Shown here piece by piece: positions 36,141-47,537 of a stretch of DNA of 64,000 bases. Made by a program: the position numbers and the translations under genes. The notes beneath the pieces are model-generated. The model worked only from the letters and a program-made list of their open reading frames with translations. It ran no database searches and was not told the DNA's origin. Origin of the DNA: Isoetes taiwanensis (lineage: Eukaryota; Streptophyta; Lycopodiopsida; Isoetales; Isoetaceae); contig JAJEKV010000529.1 in NCBI GenBank assembly GCA_021234155.1, forward strand, positions 94,191-158,190. The letters are read 5' to 3'. Numbering within the stretch: position 1 is the stretch's first letter; the number at the start of each line of letters is the position of its first letter.

Positions 36141-36680
36141 GCAACAATAGCCAGTGGGTTTTGAACCTGGACAGGGGAACACCCATATCCATTGGTCTAA
36201 CCACCAGGCTATGATCGCCATGACATAGATCATCCGTGCCACCCAATAATGGTCAGTGGGATTTGAGCCTGGACAGGGGACACCCATATCCAACAGCCTA
36301 ACCACTAGACCACTACTGCGATAAGCACTTTTCATAGATCAATCACGCCACCCATTGATAGCAAGTGGGGTTTGAGCCTGGGCGGGGAATACCCGTAACC
36401 AGTAGCCTAACCACTATACTGCCAATGCGATAAGCATTTCTGCCACGTAAGCAAAGGGAATCCCATAGTAAGTATGTAGCACGTCGTAGCACGTCGTCTA
36501 TTGAACAGGCTATATATGTATAGGTATGCACATGTACTTTATTGTTTTGAGATGGATATCTCATTTCCTCTCTTTTTTTTCCTTTTTGTTAACCACCCGA
36601 TGATAGTCAGTGGGTTTTGATCCTGGCTAGGGGCGACCTATAACCAAGGGATTTACCACTAGGCCATCACCGCGATGGAT
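36141..36680 (-). repeat. Cluster of four tRNA-derived SINE-like repeats
   Basis: Four related segments lie in the same (minus) orientation at about 36141-36220, 36238-36325, 36348-36435 and 36593-36680. Read on the minus strand, each has an A-box-like TGGTCTAGTGGTTAGG word, 35-40 bases later a B-box-like GGCTCAAATCCC or GGTTCAAAACCC word, and then ACTGRCTATYRATGGGTGG. The conserved 3' extension beyond the tRNA part (at least three copies share the GGGTGG tail) and the poor acceptor pairing argue for a tRNA-derived SINE family rather than working tRNA genes. Polymerase III transcription is possible from the A and B boxes. Confidence 0.6.
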
Positions 36681-36715
36681 GGTTTTGGTTGTTCACTTTT
36701 ATCAAACTTGGTCGA

Positions 36716-36981
36716 GGGAAATCCCGTTATAATCAAACAGCACGTCATGCATCACACAGGCGGGTAATAGTACCCGTTAAAGTATAGGAAGAATACCTTA
36801 TTTGAGTCCGGTTGACGATATGGCATTACGCTTAACCTACAACTGAAAAGGGAAATCCCGTTATAATCAAACAACACGTCATCTATCACACGAACAGACA
36901 ATAGTTCCTGTTAAAGTATAGGGGGAGTACCTTATTGGAAGTCCAGTTGACTTATAACGTACCTGCTTAATTTGCAACTAA
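36716..36981. repeat. 134-bp tandem duplication with a palindromic hairpin
   Basis: Two diverged copies start at 36716 and 36850 with GGGAAATCCCGTTATAATC. The first contains CGGGTAATAGTACCCG (36761-36776), a perfect 6-bp hairpin, while the second copy has lost it. The pair lies next to the 3' side of the minus-strand Helitron. Helitron 3' ends carry a short hairpin, but no CTRR terminus follows at the right distance, so I do not assign it as the element end. Confidence 0.55.
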
Positions 36982-37228
36982 AATGCAAGGAAACATGTTT
37001 GTGATACCGCCGAGAGGGGGGTCCGCTTTACTTGAACTCCAGATCTCTATCACATTCCTGTGGAAGGGTATTGAGGGAGTTATATGCAACTACCACTTAC
37101 TGCGGTGGTGGAAATTCCTTCAAATTTGTTAGCAAGGTAACACGATCAATGATAGACGATGATATGCTAGAGGAAATGTACCTTTTGTTAGAGTAGCTCC
37201 TTGTAGATGACGTTCCACGGTTTACGGG

Positions 37229-39086
37229 TTATGTTATCCGGGAGAGGAGTATTAAGGTGTCCCGTCTGCTTTTCATTGTTACGGGTAAAGGCCGTATATA
37301 ATCGGCCATGTGCAAAGACATTCGTATGCGCAGATCAATGACCACTCGATCCAATGTTAAACCCCGGACGCCTGTTAAACGTGGTTGAATACGATAGTCT
37401 GAGTGGTAATTGTCGCCGATGAATAGTCCATGGGCGGTTTTCTGGTTGATAGAAGAAATCTGTTCTGGAAATCGGGTACACGTTCCCTTCTGGATCACCT
37501 AAAACCCTCACCATTACAAACTTCTCATGCATCGATTCAATCACAACCCTAGCATTCTTCACAAGTCCCTTCTCCATGTCTAATCGTTTCATCACATGAC
37601 ATATCGCCCCCACCTTAAGTGTGAGTTCATGATTGGGAATCCCAGAGTGTGTGAAATTATTCAAGAAATCCGATGTTGCATAGGGATGGTCATGAATAAG
37701 TTGGTCTTGTTCGGTTATATGATCATGGCTGTAATACAACTTATCCTGGTTAGGAACCCTGCTTAAGACCCGACCATTGAAATCGTCAACGTGCCTATTG
37801 ATTGGAGCGAGGGAAACTCGTTTGTCGGATTCGACTGGATCGTCGAGGATATTTGTTGGATAGAGGAATTCAACTGTATCCGCAATGTTTGTAGTTATAT
37901 TGAATAAATCCAACGATACCGTAGTTTGTTCCCAGTTCTCCCCGATATTGTCAACAAAACGCATGAGCTCTGGATCTCCTGCATTTCGTATTGGTTGATG
38001 CAACCTCAACACGCGAAAGACTTTCCATAACTACGATGATTTTATAGATGCACTGAATGCTGCAATTCTTCCCCCACCCTTTACTACAGGTGCGACTTGC
38101 CTAAAATCACCGGCAGACTATGAAGTGTTTTCCACCAAAAGGAAGATGTTTCCACGGTCGTTGCAACACATGATTTCGCTTTCTATTACGGCCTTATTGG
38201 CCATTGGAAACTCATCGGATAATGACCTTAGCGGTGATGAGTTGTCTTTGCTCCCGATTCGGGGTCCAACATCTAATGTAGCCAAACATTATTTTCAATT
38301 CTGAGGGGATCACGAAATAGGGAATCTGGATTTAAGCCCTTGCATATAGTCTGGCTGCCAGTGCCGTTGTACCACATGGAAGGACTATGCCTCTGTTGCT
38401 GCGTATGAGAAAGCATATGCATTTCAAAACAAATGTTTTCCCTGTGCCAGCTTTTCCATCTACAAATATAGGATCATTGCTTAGAGGTGATTCCAACCAT
38501 TGTTTTATGAAATGAAATATTTCTAGCTGATTATCATTCATCATACTTGACATTTGAAGCATAGATTCTAGGTAGATGCGTGGTCAGAAAATTTTGCTAG
38601 CTCGTGCATCACATCTCTGCCAATACGATGTTGCAATTGCAGCCCAAACGCCATGATGTTAGTCCCATGTTGAACGAGAATATTATTGACTAAGTGCAGA
38701 GATTCATTGAAAGCAATTACATCATCATTAGGGTATTCATCTAATAAGTCAAGACTCATAGGCACCTGAAACTTGGTCCATAAATCGACTGCTGGTCCCT
38801 GATCAAGTATTAACATGGCAAAAAGAAAACGTAGCTGTGTAGGACTCAACGATAGAGAAGTTGCCTCTTCCATAACTAGCATTGCTTCATTATGTGCCGC
38901 AAGCAAACCCCCCGCTTCTGCAGCCTGTTGATATGTCTCATAAGTTTGATCATTAACCCTCTTCAATTCATCCCACGTCCTGGCCGGACGGTGCAACAAA
39001 ATTTGTCTTAAGTAGAACGCCTCGCCGACCTTAGGTAATAATAAACGTATTCTACATACTAATGGTTGTCTAATCCTTTTCCTCAC
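37229..39086 (-). pseudogene. Helitron transposase, helicase half (PIF1-type), frameshifted
   Basis: This is the 5'-3' helicase part of the RepHel protein that drives rolling-circle transposition. On the minus strand, in order: a linker typical of plant Helitrons (YLRQILLHRPARTWDELKRV, about 39010-38950); Walker A in FVDGKAGTGKTFVLK (about 38470); GDFRQVAPVVKGGGR after a stop (about 38100); the segment LAPINRHVDDFNGRVL (about 37790); GIPNHELTLKVGA (about 37640); and the final helicase motifs PLRLSYSTT then LTLDRVVIDLR (37420-37310), with a frame change between them. Several frameshifts and stops show that the copy is dead. It continues upstream into the Rep half. Confidence 0.9.
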
Positions 39087-39233
39087 AATGCTTCGTGTAA
39101 TTCCTTCTTGCTCTTGTTCTACATATGATCCAGATTCAGATGCTAATGATGGGTTAAAGGGTGTTAACGTATATTGTTCGTAGTATTGAATATAAGTCAG
39201 CGTATCAAATACATGATCAGGCGGACGTAAGAA

Positions 39234-41131
39234 CTATCGATCCAATAATGATCTTGTATTTGGTCGCAACAGATGCAAAGGCAGACATTTAACAGCAGGG
39301 GACTTGTTCGTTATGTCGTATGACATTATTCTCCAAGACGCCTCCATGGCCGAAAGGTATCGTGCCTTTAAGTACTCACGTATCTCATCTCTAGGAACCG
39401 ATGCACTAGTATGCGTCTGCGGAATGTTTTCAGAGCAATGACCTGTATTGAGATTTGTATGCGCATCATTCACTTGTGTACCTCGTGTGATCGGAACTCT
39501 CTGCTGATCAAGGCCCAATGACGTCCCCGTGTTTGTATGCCTCTCTTGAGTAATTTGAAATCTTGCAGTATCAAAGCCCTTATATATGTAACCATAGAGA
39601 TAAGAGAAGACATGCCCGATGGATGCGATGTCAACCATAATATGGCAATCGAGTTCATGAAGCAAGAATGCATTATATGGAACTACCAGCGTCATCTACA
39701 CTCCTCCTCCTATATTGCATTACCCTTTCGAGTCAAGGTGCATTGTTGGATTAACTAGCTTTGGATAGTTATAGCAGCAAGAAGCACCCGCGTGGGGAGC
39801 ATCTATTAGAATGTCTATGAATCATAAATTTTTTGGACCCTACGAATAATAATCGGATCACTTGGTAGTTCTGCGGATATAATTTCATCAACACATTCTA
39901 TTGGTATATCTGGTTCGGTACATAACACAAGATGCGAATGCGGTAATCCTCGCTTCTGAAACTCTACTACTGTTATTATATATGATACCCGCTGAAAGAA
40001 TTTATGTAACAATTCTTTTAGGCGTTGCAACCTTCCATGAAAACATCGAACAACAGTGATAGGTATATCAGAAGCATTTTGTCCAGGCCCAAGGGCAGCC
40101 CTTATTTCTGGCCAATCCGTGTTTAGTCGATCATCGTAACAAATAGAGTTGGCGGCCTTTTTTGACCTAGACAATGCCAAGCGCGACGGCAACTTTGACT
40201 GAGGCACCACCGTTGACAACCCAAGAACGACGAAGGAAGGATAACATCATTTTGATTGTCATTTTCTCGCTCAGAATAATCTTCATCGTATTGAATCCTC
40301 CTATTCCTGAAGGCGGAAGTCCTAAAGTAATTTAGTCGTGCGTCCTCAACCCTTGAATATATATCAACGAGATACTCCCCACATAAGCGGCCTAGGTGAA
40401 GGAACCTATCCTCATGCAATATTCTTGCTCTGTACCATTGTAGTTGCGTGAGACCATATTCATTCCTAAGACCCCACCCTATGGTGTACCATGCGGAAAT
40501 AGTAGTGGATATTGTAAAGGTTCATACATGGGATCAAGAATATTCAAAAGTCGGTTCACCCACATTTCGAGCCCAAAGCCGCGCCTTTCGGGGCCTTAAT
40601 ATCAGCCAGTATTGCTGACCTGCGCAATTCTTGCTATTTCGCCGCTCCCAATTATTCCCTCAATCGTAATATATGCCGAAGGCATAAGCACACTCCCCAT
40701 AGTTGAAGGTGTCTAATAAATGGATTTGCTCGATCGAGAATTGAACCAATGGTTGCAACCCCGAAAGGGCACACCGAAGTCCCGCTTTGCGCGAAGCGTT
40801 GCGAATCGTCATATATATACTAGTGTATGGGATTTCCAGTATCTCTTGTTGGAAGCAACCGATGATACGTACGACCCGTGATCGTCACTGATGAAGGGAA
40901 GTCCAAGTTGACGAACTCCCCATCAACCCCAAGCACGTTGAAGCAAAATAGTCTATTTATCTTTCTACATACTCCATTAAAACCCGGCATGTTGTATAGA
41001 TTAACCAATGCTTCAGGCAAGGAAGGTAACTGCAGGAGCAACCACTTTCCCTTATTACAACAAAACCCATTTTGTTCAACATTCAACAATGGAATATTGC
41101 AATACGTGCATCGTTTATTCCATGTGCACAT
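39234..41131 (-). pseudogene. Helitron transposase, Rep (HUH nuclease) half, frameshifted
   Basis: The frame from 41131 gives the zinc-type start of the Helitron N-terminal domain (CTYCNIPLL, CCNKGKWLL, FCFNVLGVDGEF, TGRTYHRLLP). After damaged sequence, 40419-39815 gives SFLGCQRW, then VEFQKRGLPHSHLVL, the HUH nuclease motif (two histidines around a hydrophobic residue) that nicks DNA. Next, 39695-39234 gives VVPYNAFLLHELDCHI, YLYGYIYKGFDTA (around the region of the catalytic tyrosines) and YLKARYLSAMEASWRI. These blocks follow the order of plant Helitron Rep domains. Frame changes near 40200-40240, 39815-39700 and elsewhere make it a pseudogene. Confidence 0.9.
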
Positions 41132-41739
41132 CGTGAACGTTCGATTAATTCTTTGTTCTCATATGTTGTTACGAGCACGCCAATAATGCAAGCACCCTTG
41201 ACGAAGTCGGTCCTCTATACTACCTGCTTGCATCTCGACATGGCTAGATGTCGTGCCTGCAGCAGATATATTTGTATGACGTCCTCTGCTTATTAGACGT
41301 ATACGGTCCCTTTCTTCCGAGGGCGGGGCAAGTTAGCGCTCTCTTAAGTCTATGGCGTACTTCATCTGCCCCCTCATTTAACCTTGCATACCATCCACGC
41401 TTTCATGCGTGTTACGATTGCTCGTGATTTGCCCGATGAGTCATTGACCAACTTCGTTTTCATTGGTTAGATTAACACGTTTAGAGTTGGAACCGATTCT
41501 TTGTTCCATCTCCATGTATGTTTACCATTTGTCTGCGCTCGATGCCCATTCCTACGCGAGATGCATCTCGAGCGGCTTCTCGTAAATTTCTATATCGCTC
41601 TGTTTTGCCTCGATAAGGTACCTCATCCTGCCTTCTTCCTCACTCAAACTAGCATACCATCCGGTCCATACGTACTCTGTTGGCCTTCAACTCTTGGTGA
41701 CCTCTCGTGTAACTTCGGCTTTTCAAATGCGGGGTAGAA

Positions 41740-42800
41740 CATCCAAATTTGAAAGCTATTCATTTATCCCAATTCCGACAAAGGAGGATTCAATGTAAAC
41801 TTGCAACGGTTCCTTAAGCCCTCACGACGCACTTCCTCCCGACCTTCCTCACTCAATCTAGCATACCAGTTCGAGTTACAGGTATTCTGCTCACCTGCAA
41901 CTACCGGTGACCCCTCGAGTAGTTCGCTTTCAGTAGTAGACGGAACATTTGCACTTGGAGCAAATTCGTTTGTCAATGAGACATTGACCAACTCGTTTGC
42001 AAGTAGGACATCCAAATTTGAAACAGATTCATTTATCCAAATTCCAGTGACAAAAGGAGGATTCCGTAAATTTGCATCAGGTTCCCTTAAGCCCTCTGAC
42101 GCACTTCCTCCCTACCTTCCTCACTCAACCCTAGCATACCGGTTAGGAGTTACGAACATGCGCTCACACCGCAACTACCGGTGACCCCTCGAGTAGTTCG
42201 CTTTCACTAGCAGACGGAACATTTGCACTTGGAGCAAATTCGTTTGTCGATGAGTCATTGACCAACTCGTTCGCAGGTAGGACATCCAAATTTGAAACAG
42301 ATTCATTTATCCTAATTCCAGCAGCAAAGGAGGATTCACGTAAATTTGCATACCGTTCCTTAGCCCTCTCGACGCACTTCATCCCAATCTTCCTCACTCA
42401 ATCTAGCATACCGGTTCGAGGTTCACGGTATTCTTTTCACCGCAGACCCGGTGACCCTCTCAGTAGTCGGCTTTCACTAGCGGGCGGAGCGTTTGCACTC
42501 TGACAACCGTTTACCGTAAGTCCATTTTGTATGTAAAGGGCTCCATCTAACTTCGTTAGTCCTCCCAGGTTGGCGTTGTTTTGGTTGTCGTCTAGCCCTC
42601 TCCTCATTACCACCTCTCGCGACATCGGTCAAGCTTGCATGCCACTCTCACTCCCAGGCTCGACTCCTCTATAATAATCTATTTACGGTAGAGCGAGGGG
42701 TCTCTCCTATCTGCCCAGCTAGACGCCGTCTAGCACGATCTCTTGCCATTGCTCGCAAATTTACATATCGTTCTATCCTTCTAGATGAGTTATCATCCAT
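41740..42800 (-). pseudogene. Helitron protein N-terminus with about 272-bp internal repeats
   Basis: An ATG at 42800 opens MDDNSSRRIERYVNLRAMAR followed by DRARRRLAGQIG, the arginine-rich start common in plant Helitron proteins. Downstream, a unit of about 272 bp is repeated at least three times (the anchor CGGAACATTTGCACTTGGAG starts at 41941 and 42215, with a diverged copy at 42485). Each unit encodes an ARLSEEGREEVR- or ERAKERYANLRESS-like charged stretch plus SVSNLDVLPANELVN. The periods (274 and 270) are not all multiples of three, so the reading frame is broken in the present copy. It belongs to the same gene as the Rep and helicase pieces downstream. Confidence 0.7.
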
Positions 42801-42899
42801 GTTCAATGCAAATTCTATTGCGACGCGCAATGATGTAGAAGAAGACTTACATGTCTGTCTACTCCGCGAACACCTTCCATTCGGATAGATCGCAATGAG

Positions 42900-43350
42900 A
42901 CTGGGAATCTGTAATTAGGATCAAAGGAATTGTATTATTAAGGTAGCTCATCATGCATTACATGACACAACCATCTAGTACATAGCATGGCATCTAGATA
43001 TCACATCCATCTAATACATAGCATGAGATACATGGCGTAATTCATAGGTCAGCTCACAACATATACCTTGTATAATGAGTTTATTGTGATGGAATTATAT
43101 TGATAGTATATTACGCTTAAATAAAAAAAAAAATACATATATCTAAATCCGCTTAAATACGCATGGTCACCTAATTATCATATTGGCATAATCCATAATC
43201 CAATTCCACAGTATATATCTTACGTAACATGTTTATTATAACGGAAATATATTCAGATCATATTACGACTCGCAAGGAAAAAGTATCATATAATATGTCC
43301 ACGGCAGTGGCATAATCATCTAGTTATCATAAGCACATAACATGATCAAG
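42900..43350. repeat. AT-rich spacer with two diverged direct repeats
   Basis: Two stretches of about 85 bp (about 43035-43120 and 43185-43275) share an order of words (CATAATTCATA..., ATATACCTTGTATAATGAGTTTATT and ATATCTTACGTAACATGTTTATT, then ATATTACG). A shorter word, TACATAGCATGG/A, is also repeated at 42980-43030. It separates the Helitron protein from the small ORFs upstream and encodes nothing I can see. Confidence 0.5.
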
Positions 43351-43354
43351 TCAT

Positions 43355-43761
43355 CTAGAGATCTCCCTCTAATACTGCCGACATTACAGCATCCTTCGCC
43401 TCAACAATTTGCAACAATCGGTGGAGACGCGTCAATTGCGCAGTGAGCCTTTTAACACTGATCGTAAGAGTGATATAATCCTTAGATATTTTATCGAGCT
43501 CTTCAGAAAGCCTATCCACCTGTTTTTGAAATTTCCTTGTGATTACTGGAGGAGCACGTTTCCTATGCGATGCTATGTGCAAAGCAATTTGGTTTTCTGC
43601 GTACTTGTGAAGGATTCCCTTCACGGCGGTCACCACGGATACCTTCATTTGTTACGATTATTGTTCAAATGCACATTCATATCATGAATAGTTAGAGACT
43701 CGTCAGTACCATTATCCAGGTCAACTTTAGCCCTAGCGGTCTCCTCAACCAATTCTGCCAT
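43355..43761 (-). CDS. Small coiled-coil ORF pair upstream of the Helitron gene
   Basis: I do not recognise this protein. An ATG at 43761 opens a 38-residue acidic frame (MAELVEETARAKVDLDNG) that stops at 43645 and overlaps, by ATGA, the ATG of a 97-residue frame (43648-43355). The second frame is lysine-rich (HIASHRKRAPPVITRKFQKQ) and then strongly helical with coiled-coil spacing (VDRLSEELDKISKDYITL, VKRLTAQLTRLHRLLQIVE). One lost or gained base would fuse the two into a single protein of about 135 residues. It lies 0.5 kb upstream of the Helitron protein start and in the same direction, so it could be an accessory gene of that element or unrelated host sequence. Confidence 0.4.
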
Positions 43762-43923
43762 TTACTACAATGCAAGATACAACAAACAAAAATCAAAATA
43801 AATCCAAACATGAACATTCCAACCCCACAACACACATTAAGGTTATGTAAAGGTTAACATCGATATTAAATTAAACAAAAGTACATTTGATAATCCAAGC
43901 TTGTTCAATAACTAACTATAGGA

Positions 43924-44268
43924 TTAGATGGCACTGAATATCCCAACTTCAATCCTACCGTCCACCATTTCAGTCTCCACTCTAAAGATACCTGCAGGAC
44001 CAATGGAGCCACAACCCATGTACTTATCAAGATAATAGGATATGGCGCCTAAAGGGTAATTTGTTTCGATTACTTCTAGTTTGTTGAGTAAGGAGCTAGG
44101 TAGAAAACGTTCCACAGCTAAAGTATCAAAAAGAAACTCCGAGGATCCCTGTATCCAACCACATTCCACATGGTATAACTCATCTCCCTTTACTTTAATC
44201 GTTACATATAGAAATTTTTTAATCTTAGACGTCATCATAACTATGGCCTCCGGCAATGGCTTGCCCAT
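43924..44268 (-). CDS. Unrecognised 114-residue protein upstream of the Helitron gene
   Basis: The frame encodes 114 residues of balanced, folded-protein-like composition: alternating hydrophobic strands (KKFLYVTIKVKGDELYHVEC), then FLFDTLAVERFLPSSLLNKL, and a glycine-rich end (MGCGSIGPAGIFRVETEMVD). I cannot name a family. It is preceded by a likely 5' leader with a donor AAG/GTAATT near 44477 and a TATA box at 44603-44610 on the same strand, which supports a real transcription unit. Its position beside the Helitron and the coiled-coil ORFs suggests one shared unit, but this is inference. Confidence 0.45.
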   Translation of the reverse strand: MGKPLPEAIVMMTSKIKKFLYVTIKVKGDELYHVECGWIQGSSEFLFDTLAVERFLPSSLLNKLEVIETNYPLGAISYYLDKYMGCGSIGPAGIFRVETEMVDGRIEVGIFSAI

Positions 44269-44602
44269 CTAAAATTAGTAGACATTATTAACTCACAGAG
44301 CAAAGAAAATTCAAGCAAAATTGAACTTCATAAAGGGATCAAAATAAGTGTTAATAGCGTACATGGAATATTAGTGTAGATCTTGAGGGAGACATAATAC
44401 ATTTATAGAATGGTCGAGAGAAGGGAATGAGAAATATAGAATGCAAGAAGCAAGAAGAAAACTGCAAAGAATTACCTTAGAGGTAGGGCGATTACAAAAT
44501 AAGCCCACTTAGAAGTAGGGCGATTGCAAAAATAAAGCGAGGAAGAGATCGATTTGTGTTCAGAAGAGATCGATTTGTGTTCGACCCTTTCAAGATGCCA
44601 TC

Positions 44603-44610
44603 TATTTATA
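44603..44610 (-). promoter_or_regulatory. TATA box for the minus-strand unit upstream of the Helitron
   Basis: On the minus strand GGCATATAAATAGATGG is a strong TATA context. About 30 bp downstream the leader contains AACACAAATCGATCTCTTC twice in tandem and then the word TAATCGCCCTAC twice. It reads toward the 114-residue ORF. Confidence 0.6.
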
Positions 44611-44966
44611 TGCCAATCTTAATATGCGCACGTTTTTGTAATGTAGACATGCAAAGATCAAGAATCTAATGAATCTAATATTTATATGATATGATACATA
44701 TATTATTTGATATCCACGTGATATATAAAGCGATTCTAATAATGTGGTATAATAATGGCCTTCACAATGGTACGATTAATTATAATGATATAATGATGGT
44801 GCAGTTATTGGCTCCAGCAATATCCCTGTCCCCCAAGGTGAGCCGGAGATCTTGAGAGTTTGAAAAAAAAAAATCATTTCTAACTAGATAGGCTAAAGGT
44901 TTCAGATCAATACTTGATCGCTATCAAGCTCAGATCAAGAACTTTGCCTTTGCCCATTCCTTCTAG

Positions 44967-45346
44967 GCACAGAGATTTGTTGTCGCTGCCGCCAAATCAG
45001 AAGTATTGCCGCTGTTTGTTGTGGGTCTAAAGATTGGGGAGGTCCTGAGGGCGGGACTTACATGGGTTGGGGTGTGCAATGCCTTCCTGCTTGGATTAGT
45101 ATTGCGGAGAGCATATGGACGGCAGGGTCTTCTTATAGCGGCACTCTATTTTGCCATGGTACGAAGACTGTGAATTTGTAACCAAAATATTGGCTTACCT
45201 CGTTAGTGCAGGGAACGGCGGCGGCAAAAGCAAAAATAAAGCAGAAAGAAGCAGAAGGTATAGCCGAAAGAAGGAAGGGGAAAACAGGGATCGTATCAGA
45301 TACTTTTGTTCTGCATAACGTAGCATGCCATTGCCGTAGATACTAA
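44967..45346 (+). CDS. Two-exon membrane-protein fragment, unrecognised
   Basis: Exon 44967-45158 follows a good acceptor (CCATTCCTTCTAG) and ends before GTACGA. It is open for 64 codons and strongly hydrophobic (PLFVVGLKIGEVLRAG, GVCNAFLLGLVLRRAYG, LLIAALYFAM), suggesting two or three membrane segments. The next exon, 45212-45346, follows GTTAGTGCAG in the same phase. It encodes a charged tail (KAKIKQKEAEGIAERRKGK) ending at a stop at 45344-45346. Correct splice sites and matching phase make a real captured or truncated host gene likely. I do not recognise the family, and no upstream exon was found. Confidence 0.45.
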
Positions 45347-45878
45347 ATCTTCACGAAACAGGGCTTCAAGAAACAGAGCGGCGCGAACGAAGGCGAACTT
45401 TCCATGCTTTTTCTTTATTTCCTTACGTCCTATGGGTCCAGTAGACCTTTGGAATAGACTGAAATCAATTGAATATTATTCAAAACTAGATATGCTGTTC
45501 CGTAACTCTAAGTACCCCCAGACTACTTCAGCATCTACGTCCTTTTTCAACAACATTTCTTTTTTCTGTAACTCTATGGTGGGCTAAAATTTCTGCCATA
45601 GATCCTAAATATTCAAGAGACGGAGGCGGAGTGATGGGTTCCTTTTGGGCGTTTTGTGTTGGAAAAATACAGAGACACATCAGCATCAGCAAAACGACAG
45701 AGTTTGTTAGTCACGGTTCAGAGTTTTTGCTAGTCACGGTTCAGAGTTTGATAAGGCAATCATTGCAGTTCACAATGATGCTTGAATGGACCCCTGCATC
45801 TGTTCACATCTGTTTATGTTATTTAGGCATTCTAATCTTTGGCTTTATTTCCAGAATTGGCCTGTTGGGGTCTTGCAT
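45347..45878. other. Spacer left of element E2, no supported gene
   Basis: A word like CCGTAGATACTAAATCTTCACG (45333-45358) recurs in diverged form at 45596-45622. An open frame at 45631-45984 has a hydrophobic middle but crosses the proposed element end, and I cannot assign it. Confidence 0.4.
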
Positions 45879-45894
45879 CACAACAAGAGAATGG

Positions 45895-46390
45895 ACTTTT
45901 AGCGACGTGGGCTTGCGACGTCCGTGCGACGTGACGTCGCAAATAGCGCGTCACCATCACGGCGTCAATCGCGGCGTCATGTAAGCGAACCACGTCGCTG
46001 CGGCGTATGGTGCGGCGTCGACCGCGTATGGTGCGATGTTTGACAATGTGGCGTCGCCGGGCGGGCCGGTGTCACGCCGGCGGGACCCGGCGAACGCGCC
46101 CAGTCGCGTCGCATCACGGCGTATGGTGCGACGTCGACCGTGGCGTGGCGGTCTGTCACGCCAGTGGGCTTGCGCCCGGTGGGCGGACAGTGCGATGTTT
46201 CGGCGTGGCGTCATGCGGCGTCGTATATATGGTATGTGGCGTATGTGTCGTGAAAACCGTCGATGCGTATATGTGGCGGATGTGACGTCCATGCATTATA
46301 TGTGGCGTATATGACCGTCGGTATGTATATGTGGCGTATATGACCACGTCGATGCATTATATGTGGCGTAGGTGAATTCGCATGGCGTAT
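45895..46390. repeat. GCGTC-rich subterminal array of E2
   Basis: Words such as GCGACGT, CGGCGTATGGTGCG, GTCGCATCACGGCGTATGG and TATATGTGGCGTA are repeated many times, while flanking sequence is AT-rich. The right part is a diverged tandem series of about 45 bp (GCATTATATGTGGCGTATATG). All long frames here arise from the repeats. Confidence 0.75.
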
Positions 46391-47530
46391 ATTTTTATAC
46401 GACGAAGGTTTGGTTTTTAAGTTACAAATTCAAATACACGTTGATTGATCGAAAAAGACTCGGCGACCAACTGCGGCTTCATTTAAGCGTGTTGCACGCA
46501 TGCATCATCACGATAGATGTGCTTTCTGGCATGAGATTACCTCCTTCATCTAGACTTTGAGAAAAATGGTTTTGGGGCTTTGAGAGCTTGCAAATTTTGG
46601 AAAAATATTGTCTCGAACTATATCGACAAACCAAAGAAGCACATATGGATCGTCAATACGGGGGAAGAAGGTTATGATCTAAAATCTCATCTTTGGGTAT
46701 ACAAGTAATTCTAATGGCACTATGGAAGTTGAAGATCAACATCAAGGTTGGAATCGTGACAATGCTTGAACTTGCAACTTTACACACTTAAGCGTCCGGG
46801 ATGATTTTGTGATATATGATGGTGGAGGAATTTGCGTTTCAATTGCACAAGTTCCATATAAACCGACCCCATTGATGAGGATTTTGAAAAGCTTAGAGAT
46901 ACTATGTGGCTACACTGTTGATGGCCTTGTTTAGGAGATCCATACATGGAAAGTGGAATTGGAACATAGCTCATTTTGCTATGCCGATAAGAGTATCTAA
47001 AGCGCCAATTTGTTACCTTGGAAGTCTTCAAAGTAGAGCATGTCATGGTGCAAAGGAAAATGGGCTTCAGACTTTTGGAGCTTAGGGATCACAAAGGCGG
47101 TTGAGCTTGCCGACATTGTTGGGGTTCTTGAACACCCAATAGAAAAAGCAGACCTCTCTTACGCTCCCTACATGCCAAAATCAGATCCTTTGGTGCAGTT
47201 TTTTTAATGCCATGCTCAGTTGTTTTCGCTTCATGACTCATGAACTTGTTCCGTTTGGCGCCAAGATTTTTATGGGTTCTTCTTTGCATCGATTGTATGA
47301 TCAAACCGGTCACAACATCTGGCGACGAAAAAATCATCGCTTTTCGAAAATCTCTTCCTTTGTCTTTTTAATTTCTTCATTATGGCCATTTCGAGGGTTG
47401 TGGAGGTTGTTCCCTTCTTGGACAAGTTTGTTCATCGAAAATCAAGAGAATTGTGGAGTTGGTTGAACTAAAATATTTTAATTGGTCATCTAGCAAAATG
47501 CTTTGGGAAGAAAATAAGTGTATTCTCTAG
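46391..47530. other. E2 interior, no recognised gene
   Basis: Short open stretches on the plus strand (for example 46800-46930) have protein-like composition but no motif I can name, and they are broken by stops. The word AAAATGGTTTTGG and later AT-rich runs show no repeat structure of note. Confidence 0.35.
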
Positions 47531-47537
47531 CAACATT

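Noticed and set aside
36761-36776. Helitron 3' terminal hairpin
   Set aside because: The hairpin is perfect but no CTRR end follows within about a dozen bases on the minus strand, and the motif lies in an independent tandem duplication.
45895-46347. Arginine/glycine-rich proteins in both strands of the GCGTC array
   Set aside because: The frames are a by-product of GC-rich short repeats, open on both strands at once.
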